Positions 17,113 to 24,492 of a stretch of DNA of 64,000 nucleotides are shown here, piece after piece. Below the pieces are notes generated by a model. The model did no database searches, was not told where the DNA came from, and was given only the letters and a program-made list of their open reading frames with translations. Numbering within the stretch: position 1 is the first letter of the stretch; the number at the start of each line of letters is the position of its first letter. The translations under genes were made by a program, and so were the position numbers. The DNA comes from a virus, in IMG/VR virus record IMGVR_UViG_3300042691_053605, positions 1-64,000 of that record, one strand, 5' to 3'.

Positions 17113-17457
17113 TTACTTTTTTGGTTTGAATCCGGCATCTCTAGCTTCTTTTGCAAGATCTGAATCCGCCTTACCCCAAGTTCCCTTTCCACCAGTCAAA
17201 AATGAGTTTACGCGAGCGTAACCCCATTGTTCTTGGCCAGCTCCTGGGCGATGTCCACTTTTCCATGCAGCCATTCCACGACGCATAACAGCACGAATAA
17301 TTCCAATCGGGCAACCAGATTCTTTAGCCTTATTTTTTAGGCCAGTCTCGAGTTCTTCACTATCAAGTGGAGAACGGTCAGTTGACTGCTTATCCTCATC
17401 TTCGGCTTCCCAAATTTGGTCCCAAAGGAATTCTTCATACAGTTTTACGTGGCTCAT
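17113..17457 (-). CDS. Conserved phage protein (DUF5824-like), degenerate tag
   Basis: A 114-residue protein. The start MSHVKLYEEFLWDQIWEAED resembles the tag with a displaced Glu. The core CPIGIIRAVMRRGMAAWKSG followed by HRPGAGQEQWGYARVNSF and a GKGTWGKADSDLA stretch resembles a short protein conserved in many T4-like phages. I recall it as DUF5824, but I could not verify this. The GxGTWGKAD segment is the most distinctive part. Function unknown. It overlaps the upstream gene by 4 nt. Confidence 0.72.
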   Translation of the reverse strand: MSHVKLYEEFLWDQIWEAEDEDKQSTDRSPLDSEELETGLKNKAKESGCPIGIIRAVMRRGMAAWKSGHRPGAGQEQWGYARVNSFLTGGKGTWGKADSDLAKEARDAGFKPKK

Positions 17458-17666
17458 ATAAATAGAGGTGTTTCATTATCATCGGCAAAATCTATAACCC
17501 GAATCCCTTCATGTAATTCCGTTAGCGGATGGTTAACAGTTTGGCCTTTGTAATTTTTTATTTTTGCATACACTGTGTTGTTTTCGGACAGCCAAAAACC
17601 TACAATTTTTCCGCGGGAGCCTTTAGCTTCCACGCTTAAGTTTTTAATTTCTTTTGCGCCTCTCAT
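17454..17666 (-). CDS. Small hypothetical protein, possible SH3-like barrel
   Basis: A 70-residue protein without the tag. GSRGKIVGFWLSENNTVYAK and the following short strands suggest a KOW/SH3-like beta barrel. Start and stop overlap neighbours by 4 nt each, as expected for translational coupling. Function unknown. Confidence 0.65.
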   Translation of the reverse strand: MRGAKEIKNLSVEAKGSRGKIVGFWLSENNTVYAKIKNYKGQTVNHPLTELHEGIRVIDFADDNETPLFI

Positions 17667-18265
17667 GCTAAATAACCTGAAATGAATTTTGAATCTTCGA
17701 CCAGTGGAACAAACTTATTTCGTATATGCTCATCCACATCGGAAATGTTATATCCTACAATAAAGCCAATTAAGGCTCCTTTTATGCAGAAAATAGGAAC
17801 AGTAACAAATTGCTGTATTCCCATACTCTCTAATTCATGTCGATCCTTTGGATCCATTTCATCGGTCAAACTTGCAAAACATTTTTTCTTCATCATAGTA
17901 CTTATCCACTTGGGATATTCTGATGTAAGTATATTTTGCTGAGACCGCTTTATTTTTTCATAGCCAGGCGCCACTGCTTCATAGGTCATAGAAAACTTTT
18001 TCATGCTTTTTCCTTGAAAAAACTTTCCTCCGTTATGAAATTGAAATATTGATACTCGGTCAAACCCGTGACGATCTCTGAAGTCTTCCAGCCACTCTTG
18101 GACTAGCACCATTTCTTCTAGATCGCTTTCCTTTATTACCTCTTCTCTCTCTTTGGCAACTATTGCCTTTCGGCTATCCAAATGGCTTTTTACCACTACG
18201 GTAATAATGGCCACCACAATTGACCCAAGAGTTGTAATGATTGATTGAAGTACTACTGGTTCCAT
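17663..18265 (-). CDS. Membrane-anchored GAF-like domain protein
   Basis: A 200-residue protein. Residues about 5-25 (VLQSIITTLGSIVVAIITVV) form one membrane helix, followed by a charged helix and a domain of about 130 residues. The domain has a GAF-like order: VSIFQFHNGGKFFQG, then QFVTVPIFCIKGALIGFIVGY, the typical GAF beta hairpin. The FHNGG motif recurs in phage proteins of this type, to my knowledge uncharacterised. With the soluble domain cytoplasmic it could sense a ligand or remodel the membrane during infection; this is inference. Confidence 0.65.
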   Translation of the reverse strand: MEPVVLQSIITTLGSIVVAIITVVVKSHLDSRKAIVAKEREEVIKESDLEEMVLVQEWLEDFRDRHGFDRVSIFQFHNGGKFFQGKSMKKFSMTYEAVAPGYEKIKRSQQNILTSEYPKWISTMMKKKCFASLTDEMDPKDRHELESMGIQQFVTVPIFCIKGALIGFIVGYNISDVDEHIRNKFVPLVEDSKFISGYLA

Positions 18266-18403
18266 TTATCTTCCCTGTCCTGCGTAAGGCTTTTTATAGT
18301 TTTTAGAGCTCTTATTTTTAGAAGTGCTCTTGGAGTGTCTTCCTATTTTTCTTTTTGGCTTTTTAACGTAAGTACGTGCTGAGTCTGATTTTTGTTTGGC
18401 CAT
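18266..18403 (-). CDS. Small very basic protein (45 residues)
   Basis: A 45-residue frame with ATG at 18401-18403 and TAA at 18266-18268, abutting the next gene (start 18265). It reads MAKQKSDSARTYVKK and ends KPYAGQGR; about 40 percent of residues are Lys, Arg or Ser. Such peptides can bind nucleic acid or fill capsids. The spacing, exactly between two genes with no overlap, supports it as real. Function unknown. Confidence 0.65.
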   Translation of the reverse strand: MAKQKSDSARTYVKKPKRKIGRHSKSTSKNKSSKNYKKPYAGQGR

Positions 18404-18424
18404 CTCATAGGACAGTTATTTTAG

Positions 18425-19102
18425 TTACAAGAGTTCTAATTCTTGCATTATTTCCATTATGTCTTCGTAGCTTAAATCTAAAATGTCTTTTTCTAATCGG
18501 GATCTATCCGTATGCGGCCTGCCGGAAATAACATCGGTAATTTGTTCTTTTCTCTTCTTATCGCCGCTATCAAATTCCGCTAAAATTTTTTGAGAGTTGA
18601 CATCGGCAAGCGCCATTTCCTCAATGTACTCCTCAAAAACTTTTACTTTCTTTTTCTTCTTTTTCTTTTTTCCGGATCCGGAAAAAATGTCTCCGCTGCC
18701 AGTACTGCCAACGTTAGCAGGTACCACATTACCCATACCAGGGGTGTTAGTAACTGAAGCCGCGGGTGCAGAAAAATCTTCATCAACTTTAACCTTTTTA
18801 TTCTTTTTGCCGTCAATAAAGTCCATAAAACTTTGAATTAGCGGATCAGTTTGATCTTTACGAACCGCGGCGCCTTGAGCTGCCATCATCTGTGCTTGCG
18901 TGTCCCACCAGTAAAAATACTCTTTAACGTGATCGGGTAAACCTTTATGAGGCGTTTCTGCAAAATCTTTTAACTGCTGAAGAGTCATAGAATCTGCAAG
19001 ATCTTTTACCTCTTGTGATGCATCCGCGGGATCCATATCACCTTTCTTTAAGGCGTATGCCATTCCCATTAACTTTTGCTGCGCTTTAGATACTGATGGC
19101 AT
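18425..19102 (-). CDS. DUF3008-like protein with internal CTS-like motif
   Basis: A 225-residue protein. The N-terminus (MPSVSKAQQKLMGMAYALKK, then DLADSMTLQQLKDFAET) matches the DUF3008 pattern seen in phage and prophage proteins. A Gly/Ser/Pro linker leads to a run of eight lysines (145-152), then VKVFEEYIEE (153-162), which resembles the tag found at the N-termini of neighbours. The last 60 residues are helical and acidic. It could be a fusion of two ancestral genes, with the second tag retained inside. Start overlaps the upstream gene by 1 nt. Confidence 0.72.
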   Translation of the reverse strand: MPSVSKAQQKLMGMAYALKKGDMDPADASQEVKDLADSMTLQQLKDFAETPHKGLPDHVKEYFYWWDTQAQMMAAQGAAVRKDQTDPLIQSFMDFIDGKKNKKVKVDEDFSAPAASVTNTPGMGNVVPANVGSTGSGDIFSGSGKKKKKKKKVKVFEEYIEEMALADVNSQKILAEFDSGDKKRKEQITDVISGRPHTDRSRLEKDILDLSYEDIMEIMQELELL

Positions 19103-19284
19103 TATTTACCTTCTAATTTAATGATCTCTTGACGTGCATTTTCAATAACATCAAGCGTTTTAATCATATCTAATTTATCGGCAATTTCCGATGCCTTATC
19201 AAAATGTGAAAGCAGCTCCTTTAATTCGGGAACCAGCCTTTCATGTATGACAGCAATTTCACGGTATTCTCCAAAAGTCTTCAT
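19102..19284 (-). CDS. Small helical hypothetical protein
   Basis: A 60-residue protein predicted to be helical throughout. The start MKTFGEYREIAVIHE is a distant form of the tag: MKTF-x-E-[FY] as in T4 MKTYQEF, but without a clear small residue after the Glu. 1-nt overlaps on both sides show translational coupling. Function unknown. Confidence 0.65.
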   Translation of the reverse strand: MKTFGEYREIAVIHERLVPELKELLSHFDKASEIADKLDMIKTLDVIENARQEIIKLEGK

Positions 19285-19616
19285 TATGCTCCAGTTATTT
19301 TGTGATGAACGCGGTGTCCTTCTTTTGAAAGCGAATAGGTTTTAGAACCATTGCTCTCTTTTACCTTAAACAAATGAGGATTGGCTTTTACCCAGCCTAT
19401 ATTTGTTTTTCTACCAGTTTCCTCATTCATTAGTTTGAAGAACTCGGAAAGCTCTTCTTCGCTGACCGAACCCTTTTCTTTTACAAAAGATAACACTTTT
19501 TCTCTTACGGGTGCGTAATCAGAAATGCGTTTTTCCGGATGAGCCTCTGTGTATTTACGTTTTAGCGTAACTAAGGCTTCATTTAAGAATTGATCGTATG
19601 AAAGTACTCTGTTCAT
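19284..19616 (-). CDS. CTS-tagged hypothetical protein, possible winged helix
   Basis: A 110-residue protein. Tag MNRVLSYDQFLNE, then Ala. The rest (KVLSFVKEKGSVSEEELSEF, a strand pair near SKTYSLSKEGHRVHH) reads like a winged helix-turn-helix, so a DNA-binding role is possible but unproven. A class C promoter-like site overlaps the region just upstream of the start. Confidence 0.7.
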   Translation of the reverse strand: MNRVLSYDQFLNEALVTLKRKYTEAHPEKRISDYAPVREKVLSFVKEKGSVSEEELSEFFKLMNEETGRKTNIGWVKANPHLFKVKESNGSKTYSLSKEGHRVHHKITGA

Positions 19617-19622
19617 TATGTA

Positions 19623-19631
19623 CTATATATT
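19623..19631 (-). promoter_or_regulatory. Class C promoter-like site
   Basis: Minus-strand AATATATAG only 6 nt before the ATG at 19616, at the very end of the preceding gene's 3' side. If real, the transcript would start almost at the ATG, so a leaderless mRNA would be needed. Confidence 0.3.
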
Positions 19632-19632
19632 T

Positions 19633-21324
19633 TTACAAATATGCTTTAGAATTCCAATTTGTCATCATATTTGGCCAATAATTAACACAAATTTCTGGAA
19701 AAATCTTTTTGAATTTTGGGAGATCCGCCTTTTCCATGCATTCCTCAATATCACGTGACTCTCCAGTTTTGAACGGGGCAATTGTTACGCCAGCATCTCT
19801 TCCAAGTGATTTAAGAGTTTCCTTTTCTAGAACCAGACGGTTTCCACCACGAGCTACATAAATGTTTTTTACCTCTCGGGGTTTAGCTGCTTTAACTATT
19901 TTACCTACACTGCTGTGAATCATAGACTCACTACATTCAAAGATATGTGGATATTCTTCAACTAGTCGATTTGCAAGTGCTCGGCCTTCTGCCTTTTCAA
20001 GTCCCCATTTACAGTGTGAGCCTGCGGACTCATCATGCACCAACATCATACCGCGTCCGTTTAATTTCATTAAACGCTCGCATTCGTTAATTACTTTTTT
20101 AGTAACCTCTCCAGCATTAATAAGCAGCACATCGCAAGTATGAACCGGTTCTTTGTCATCGCCGTCTTCTTCATTCGTATTTGCAAACGGCAGAGCAAAG
20201 TAAGATTGTAACATACCAACAGCTTTCATATGCTGGTCTGATGAAAAGCCGTCTTCCGCGCCAATATTAGCCTGCTTATAGTCGCTATCTAAACTGGGTT
20301 CCTCCTTTTCTAATATAGAAGTAAATTCTGGAAAACCTGCCTCTTCAGGATTTCTAACACAGTCATCAATATCCGCAATTTTTTGGTTATACTGTGATAC
20401 AAAACTCTCAGACAGCAGACCAATTGCTTTTTTCGGCTTTCTTAAATTTGCAATAAAAATACTGAGCAAATACTCATAACTGCGGTTCTCAATAAGTTCT
20501 CGCGTTTTTGGATTGCGTATCCATTTGTTATTGAATTTCCCGGATTTTTGCAAGAAATGCGGTTTTTCAATTCCCATCTCTAAAAACTCAGGTCCTCTCT
20601 CATTTACAAAAGAGTTAAAACATTCGCAAACAATTTCCAAATACCGCTCATCAGGACGAGGGGATTTGAATACAAATTTATCAAAATTCAGCGTTTGTAA
20701 ATGCTCAAACATCTGCATTAATAACAGATCAAATGTATGACTTTTTTGTGACTTTTCTTTAATTTGGGTATCACCTATTTTTATGACGCCATCGCCATTT
20801 TTTAAGATATAGGTTTTTTGCGGATCCCAAATTTCATATAGAGGCTGACCGCCTTTTAGAGAACTGATAGTCTGCTCGACAATACGGCCATCAATAGTTC
20901 CAGGCTTTTCAGATTTTACATGCAATAGTCCTGCCCATTTTTCAATTAGTGCAGGCTCTTGAATTTCTTTAATAACCTTGCCTTTACTCCGAATAGTAAT
21001 ATCCGTAAGAGTTAGACCTTCGGAAATACTCCAACTAAAACCGAAACGGTGGTTTTTAGGAAGATTAATTGTTATTGCCTCGGGAAGTTTTTCAATTTTT
21101 GAAATTGCGTTTTCGTACAAATCACTAACCGTACGATCAATACGATTTAGCGGTTCTTCAGAATTCTTTCCAAAAAATCTGAGTCTTCCAGTTCGTGAAA
21201 GCTCAAATGAAAAACGATAGGCATCAGATTTTTCTGTTACCGTTACGTCTTTTGTAAAAAAGTCTCTTACCCAAGACTCTCCGCGTTTTGCAAACGCTTC
21301 TTGTATTGTATTAATTCCTGCCAT
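19633..21324 (-). CDS. Large hypothetical protein, weak nucleotidyltransferase-like N-terminus
   Basis: A 563-residue protein with no clear tag. The N-terminus has VTEKSDAYRFSFE followed by GRLRFFGKNSEEPLNRIDRT. This echoes ligase motif I (K-x-D-G) and the nearby F-x-K/R-N element, but with Ala in place of Gly. The C-terminal third (CDVLLINAGEVTKKVINECE, then RGMMLVHDESAGSHCKWGLE, then ARGGNRLVLEKETLKSLGRD) looks like a second alpha/beta domain. I cannot name the family. It is by far the largest gene of the accessory block. Confidence 0.6.
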   Translation of the reverse strand: MAGINTIQEAFAKRGESWVRDFFTKDVTVTEKSDAYRFSFELSRTGRLRFFGKNSEEPLNRIDRTVSDLYENAISKIEKLPEAITINLPKNHRFGFSWSISEGLTLTDITIRSKGKVIKEIQEPALIEKWAGLLHVKSEKPGTIDGRIVEQTISSLKGGQPLYEIWDPQKTYILKNGDGVIKIGDTQIKEKSQKSHTFDLLLMQMFEHLQTLNFDKFVFKSPRPDERYLEIVCECFNSFVNERGPEFLEMGIEKPHFLQKSGKFNNKWIRNPKTRELIENRSYEYLLSIFIANLRKPKKAIGLLSESFVSQYNQKIADIDDCVRNPEEAGFPEFTSILEKEEPSLDSDYKQANIGAEDGFSSDQHMKAVGMLQSYFALPFANTNEEDGDDKEPVHTCDVLLINAGEVTKKVINECERLMKLNGRGMMLVHDESAGSHCKWGLEKAEGRALANRLVEEYPHIFECSESMIHSSVGKIVKAAKPREVKNIYVARGGNRLVLEKETLKSLGRDAGVTIAPFKTGESRDIEECMEKADLPKFKKIFPEICVNYWPNMMTNWNSKAYL

Positions 21325-21385
21325 TGTTTTTTCGGCTTTAAAGGTTTTTGTTTTTTAACCTATTGTTTGTTTTGTGGTTATTCCG

Positions 21386-22270
21386 TTACGCTAAATTTGA
21401 TGGAAGCGGAAGTTTGGCTTCCTCCAATTTTTTCTTAAAATCATTTAGGATTTCTCCTACTTTATCGTGAAACTTAAAATCGCCTCCAGTAATTAGGTTG
21501 TACAGACTTTCGTATGTCATAATGTCTGATACCTTATGGCCTCCATTAAACAGCAAGTTTACAATATCTGACGGTACTTTTGTAATGAGTTTATCAAATT
21601 CTTTTAGAAGGGTTGCATTTTTAAGCAAGCCTTTTTTACCTTCAAAACTCTTTCGTACCTGAACAATTCCTTGGTTTAACCTAACTACATATGCTTGGTA
21701 TTCTGCAGTTTCTCCTTTATCGGTTTCTTTCGTAATTTCAAAGAAAGACTTTCCGATTGCGGCCATGAGTAGCAGGTTACGATATGCACCTTTATACTCA
21801 GATTCGGCTTTAGTAAAGTCAGGCGAATGATACATAAAACGACTCCAGTCCAAATCATTGGTTAACATAAAGTCGAGCTGTCCTACTCCTTTTTTGTCAT
21901 CTCCTGCAATAGGAACTCCGATACTTACCTGATTAAACCCGACTGCAAGTTTGGTAGAATAACCAAGGCTCTTAAGTTTTTTGTCTAATTCAAATAGAGC
22001 ATTTTGTAATGACGTTCCTAAATGGCCTGCAATTTTATCCGCAGATACTGCTACATCAATATCTCCACTAGTGGCGCCTTGAACTTTTTTACCAGCGCTT
22101 CCTATAACCGCGGCATCATCATCAATACCAACCAGACCAATTTGCGGAAAGATATTCTTTACTACCCAGTCAATAGTTGGCTTTACTTCGTCTTGCTGAA
22201 ACGGAACTGCGTTATCAATGGAGTTTCCGCTCTCTAGCAAGAATTGTTCAAAAAGCTTAACGTACTTCAT
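21386..22270 (-). CDS. CTS-tagged Pol-beta-type nucleotidyltransferase
   Basis: A 294-residue protein. Tag MKYVKLFEQFLLE, then Ser. The nucleotidyltransferase fold shows GS (57-58), SGDIDV (Asp70 and Asp72) and a third carboxylate in GQLDFML (Asp133): the G-S-x(n)-D-x-D...D signature of the Pol-beta/MNT superfamily. Members transfer nucleotides to proteins, RNA or small molecules, and many belong to toxin-antitoxin or defence systems. The helical C-terminus could be a substrate or lid domain. Capsid delivery is inferred from the tag; the substrate is unknown. Confidence 0.75.
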   Translation of the reverse strand: MKYVKLFEQFLLESGNSIDNAVPFQQDEVKPTIDWVVKNIFPQIGLVGIDDDAAVIGSAGKKVQGATSGDIDVAVSADKIAGHLGTSLQNALFELDKKLKSLGYSTKLAVGFNQVSIGVPIAGDDKKGVGQLDFMLTNDLDWSRFMYHSPDFTKAESEYKGAYRNLLLMAAIGKSFFEITKETDKGETAEYQAYVVRLNQGIVQVRKSFEGKKGLLKNATLLKEFDKLITKVPSDIVNLLFNGGHKVSDIMTYESLYNLITGGDFKFHDKVGEILNDFKKKLEEAKLPLPSNLA

Positions 22271-22271
22271 C

Positions 22272-22799
22272 TTATTTCCAATCAGAACGTTTTGCAGCTT
22301 CGGAAGAGGTTAGCCATTTTCCAGCAATTACGTCATAGTAAATGTCATCGCGTTGCTCACCTGAAAAGATCAAAGAACAACCATTAGATCCACCGTTTGT
22401 ATGCTTATATGAGTAGTTCAAAGTTGCCCAAATATACGGAGCAAATTCAAATTTTTCGCTTGCTGCTTTATTAATTTCAGGAAAGCTTCCGCCACTAAAA
22501 ATACCAATGTAGACTTCAGCAAAACCGTATTGCATAAACCCTAATTCTTTTCCAGTAAACGGCTTACTGTCAAAATCAATTCTTCTTCCTTTATCTTTTG
22601 CAGTTAGCGGATTGTATTTAATTCCTTGACGGCTTAGCAAATCATTAAGAGCAGGACCGGCATTTTTAAGAATATCAGCTTTCAAAGAAGCCTCATCCTT
22701 GAATTTATCGTCACTTACAAATTGCATGACACCCTCATTTAGAGCTGGCTCAGAAAAGCCTTCTTTCAAATAGTTTTCGTAATTGTTTACATGTTTCAT
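22272..22799 (-). CDS. CTS-tagged hypothetical protein
   Basis: A 175-residue protein with tag MKHVNNYENYLKE, then Gly. After it comes an acidic linker and a domain rich in aromatic residues and strands (GFMQYGFAEVYIGIFSGGSF, then WATLNYSYKHTNGGSNGCSL). I do not recognise it. Its start overlaps the stop of the upstream gene by 4 nt, and its stop is 1 nt before the nucleotidyltransferase start. Confidence 0.7.
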   Translation of the reverse strand: MKHVNNYENYLKEGFSEPALNEGVMQFVSDDKFKDEASLKADILKNAGPALNDLLSRQGIKYNPLTAKDKGRRIDFDSKPFTGKELGFMQYGFAEVYIGIFSGGSFPEINKAASEKFEFAPYIWATLNYSYKHTNGGSNGCSLIFSGEQRDDIYYDVIAGKWLTSSEAAKRSDWK

Positions 22800-23080
22800 T
22801 TTATTTGACTTATATTAGTTATTTTGTTTCCCTTCTCAATAGGATTGCTTTTATCAGCGGAGTACAATAAGCCATCTTTAATTAAACGGTTAAGTACTTC
22901 GTCCTTTACAGGGTCAATTGGACCAAAATCTGCTACATCATCCCATGCCTCTTCCACATTTTCAGGATCAATCCATCCCGCGCCTTGCTTAATTGATTTG
23001 ACCAATTGCTTATAGTCGTACTCAAATTGCTTAACTGCGCCTTCATTTACATAGCTTTCAAAAGTGTGCAAGTGTTTCAT
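22796..23080 (-). CDS. CTS-tagged small hypothetical protein
   Basis: A 94-residue protein with tag MKHLHTFESYVNE, then Gly. The remainder is acidic and helical, ending in short strands. No recognisable domain. It is the first of a run of coupled genes toward lower coordinates. Confidence 0.7.
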   Translation of the reverse strand: MKHLHTFESYVNEGAVKQFEYDYKQLVKSIKQGAGWIDPENVEEAWDDVADFGPIDPVKDEVLNRLIKDGLLYSADKSNPIEKGNKITNISQIK

Positions 23081-23100
23081 ATTACAAGTATTTTTACAGT

Positions 23101-23685
23101 CTATTTATTCACCACCGAATACTCGGTATATGACTTTTTGGTAGGCTTGGTGTTTGGAAAGTAGTACTTCTCAGTTTTCTTGCCTGCTATAATAGTCTTG
23201 GTAAATCCATCAGGAACCGTAGCGCCACTTGCTAATTTAATTGACTTAGCAGAAAAATGCAAATCAATTATGACTTTTACTTCACCAGTTTTTGCAAGTT
23301 CTCTCTCGTGTACTTCTAAAAATCTCCATACTCCGCGATTCAAATTCTCTTGTTGCAGAGCACAGTTCAAATATGAAAATGTCATTTTAAGATACTCCTG
23401 ATTACACGCAAAATCTGCGGCAGGTGCCATGTGTCCTTTATCCCATTCATTTCCTGCATAATCATTATGATCCGATGTTTTAATTCCACTCACTGGAAAG
23501 AAATCCAGTCCCGCTCTTGAAAAAACAGTTTCGGTACATGCAATGGTGTATTTCACCTGTAGCGGCTGTTCTAATTCTTCGGAATACTTTACCCAGAAAA
23601 CAGCGTTTCTAGTTTCCACAATACGATTCTGCGCAACAGAGATTAACGTAAAGAGTAAGAAGACAATTGTAAGTAGTCTTTTCAT
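23101..23685 (-). CDS. Secreted DNA/RNA non-specific endonuclease (NUC family)
   Basis: A 194-residue protein. The first 20 residues (MKRLLTIVFLLFTLISVAQN) are a signal peptide with positive n-region, hydrophobic h-region and likely cleavage near VAQ-N. The beta-beta-alpha metal nuclease motif is DKGHMAPAAD with catalytic His85, and SYLNCALQQENLNRG supplies the metal-binding Asn. This is the Serratia nuclease/EndoG-like family. Export means it would act on extracellular or periplasmic nucleic acid rather than in the cytoplasm. It has no capsid tag and sits inside the tagged cluster, overlapping the cupin gene upstream by 4 nt. Confidence 0.85.
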   Translation of the reverse strand: MKRLLTIVFLLFTLISVAQNRIVETRNAVFWVKYSEELEQPLQVKYTIACTETVFSRAGLDFFPVSGIKTSDHNDYAGNEWDKGHMAPAADFACNQEYLKMTFSYLNCALQQENLNRGVWRFLEVHERELAKTGEVKVIIDLHFSAKSIKLASGATVPDGFTKTIIAGKKTEKYYFPNTKPTKKSYTEYSVVNK

Positions 23686-23945
23686 TTTTTCTTTTCTATT
23701 TTTACAATAAGATCCGTGGATCCTTTAATAACCCGATGAATGACTCCAGCAGGTATGAATAACTCTTTATTTATCCGTTGTGGTAATTCATTATCAAATT
23801 GAAACTGCCAGTCATTTTCTGATAGCGGAGTCACAATACGGTCCTCTTCATCCCAATGCCACTGTAGTTCTTCCTCGGGTATATCAGAAAAAAAAGTCCG
23901 TATGAAAACGGACTCCTCTATTTTTTGCTCGGTATACGGCTTCAT
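23682..23945 (-). CDS. Small cupin-like protein with an intrinsic terminator in its reading frame
   Basis: An 87-residue protein. LQWHWDEEDRIVTPLSENDW, a QFQFDNELPQRI strand and IPAGVIHRVIKG fit the small cupin (RmlC-like) fold; IPAGxxHR-V is a typical second cupin motif. In T4-like phages similar short cupin proteins occur with unknown function. A perfect hairpin plus eight T lies within codons 11-20 (see terminator entry). The start is 20 nt after the upstream stop, and its stop overlaps the nuclease start. Confidence 0.7.
   Translation of the reverse strand: MKPYTEQKIEESVFIRTFFSDIPEEELQWHWDEEDRIVTPLSENDWQFQFDNELPQRINKELFIPAGVIHRVIKGSTDLIVKIEKKK
23888..23914 (-). terminator. Intrinsic terminator-like element inside the cupin gene
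   Basis: Minus-strand AGTCCGT, loop TTTCAT, ACGGACT, then an unbroken run of eight T. It lies 31-58 nt downstream of the cupin ATG and inside the reading frame, encoding part of ESVFIRTFFSDI. It has all parts of a textbook terminator or attenuator. Confidence 0.6.
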
Positions 23946-23964
23946 TGATCTTATATACTTGGAA

Positions 23965-24492
23965 TTACCAAGGTTCTGTAGAACTTAAACCTAATTGTTT
24001 TCCAAATAGGCTTGGCGCGTAACATGCCCAAAAACCTGGCGTGCTTGGATCCATTTTCTTTTTAAGATCACACTGTTGGCGGGACCAAAAAGATGCCGCT
24101 GCTGCCGGATCATCATTTTTAATACTCAAGCCAGAGGTATCACCCCATGTAATTTCATTTGCAATGATATTCCCATCATCATCTTTTTTTCCACTGTTAT
24201 GGTAAACCACAAATTTCTTATCGCCGCCTCTTTTAGGAGTGTCAAGTTCTACTTTGCGGCCATCTTTATTAACCGCGGCTTTTCCAACTTCCAGGTTAGC
24301 AGCCATCCAGGCAGCTTTATCTTTTAGGATGATGTTTCCTTCATCCCAATACTTTTTTGTCTCTTCAAAGAGTTGTTTGTAAGCATCGCTGCCAATGCGG
24401 TAGACGCTATTGGTAATATCCAACCCATTTTCCATGTGGTAACGAAATCCTTCGGAAACCTCAAATTGTTCAAATGTCTTTACGTATTTCAT
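23965..24492 (-). CDS. CTS-tagged protein with conserved phage C-terminal motif
   Basis: A 175-residue protein with tag MKYVKTFEQFEVSE, then Gly (one residue longer than the norm). The C-terminal domain KKFVVYHNSG, then ITWGDTSGLSIKNDDPAAAASF, then SRQQCDLKKKMDPSTPGFWA and a final Cys matches a small Cys-rich unit (R-x-x-C-D...TPG-[FY]-W-x-C) that recurs in T4-like phage proteins. Two cysteines and the WG/GFW aromatics suggest a compact metal-binding or structural fold. Function unknown. Its neighbour 24489-25196 carries the same 14-residue tag form. Confidence 0.72.
   Translation of the reverse strand: MKYVKTFEQFEVSEGFRYHMENGLDITNSVYRIGSDAYKQLFEETKKYWDEGNIILKDKAAWMAANLEVGKAAVNKDGRKVELDTPKRGGDKKFVVYHNSGKKDDDGNIIANEITWGDTSGLSIKNDDPAAAASFWSRQQCDLKKKMDPSTPGFWACYAPSLFGKQLGLSSTEPW

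Noticed and set aside
23958-23972. Small hairpin CTTGG-AATTA-CCAAG before the cupin gene
   Set aside because: Only 5 bp, lying over the stop codon of the upstream tagged gene, and without a T-tract; probably chance.
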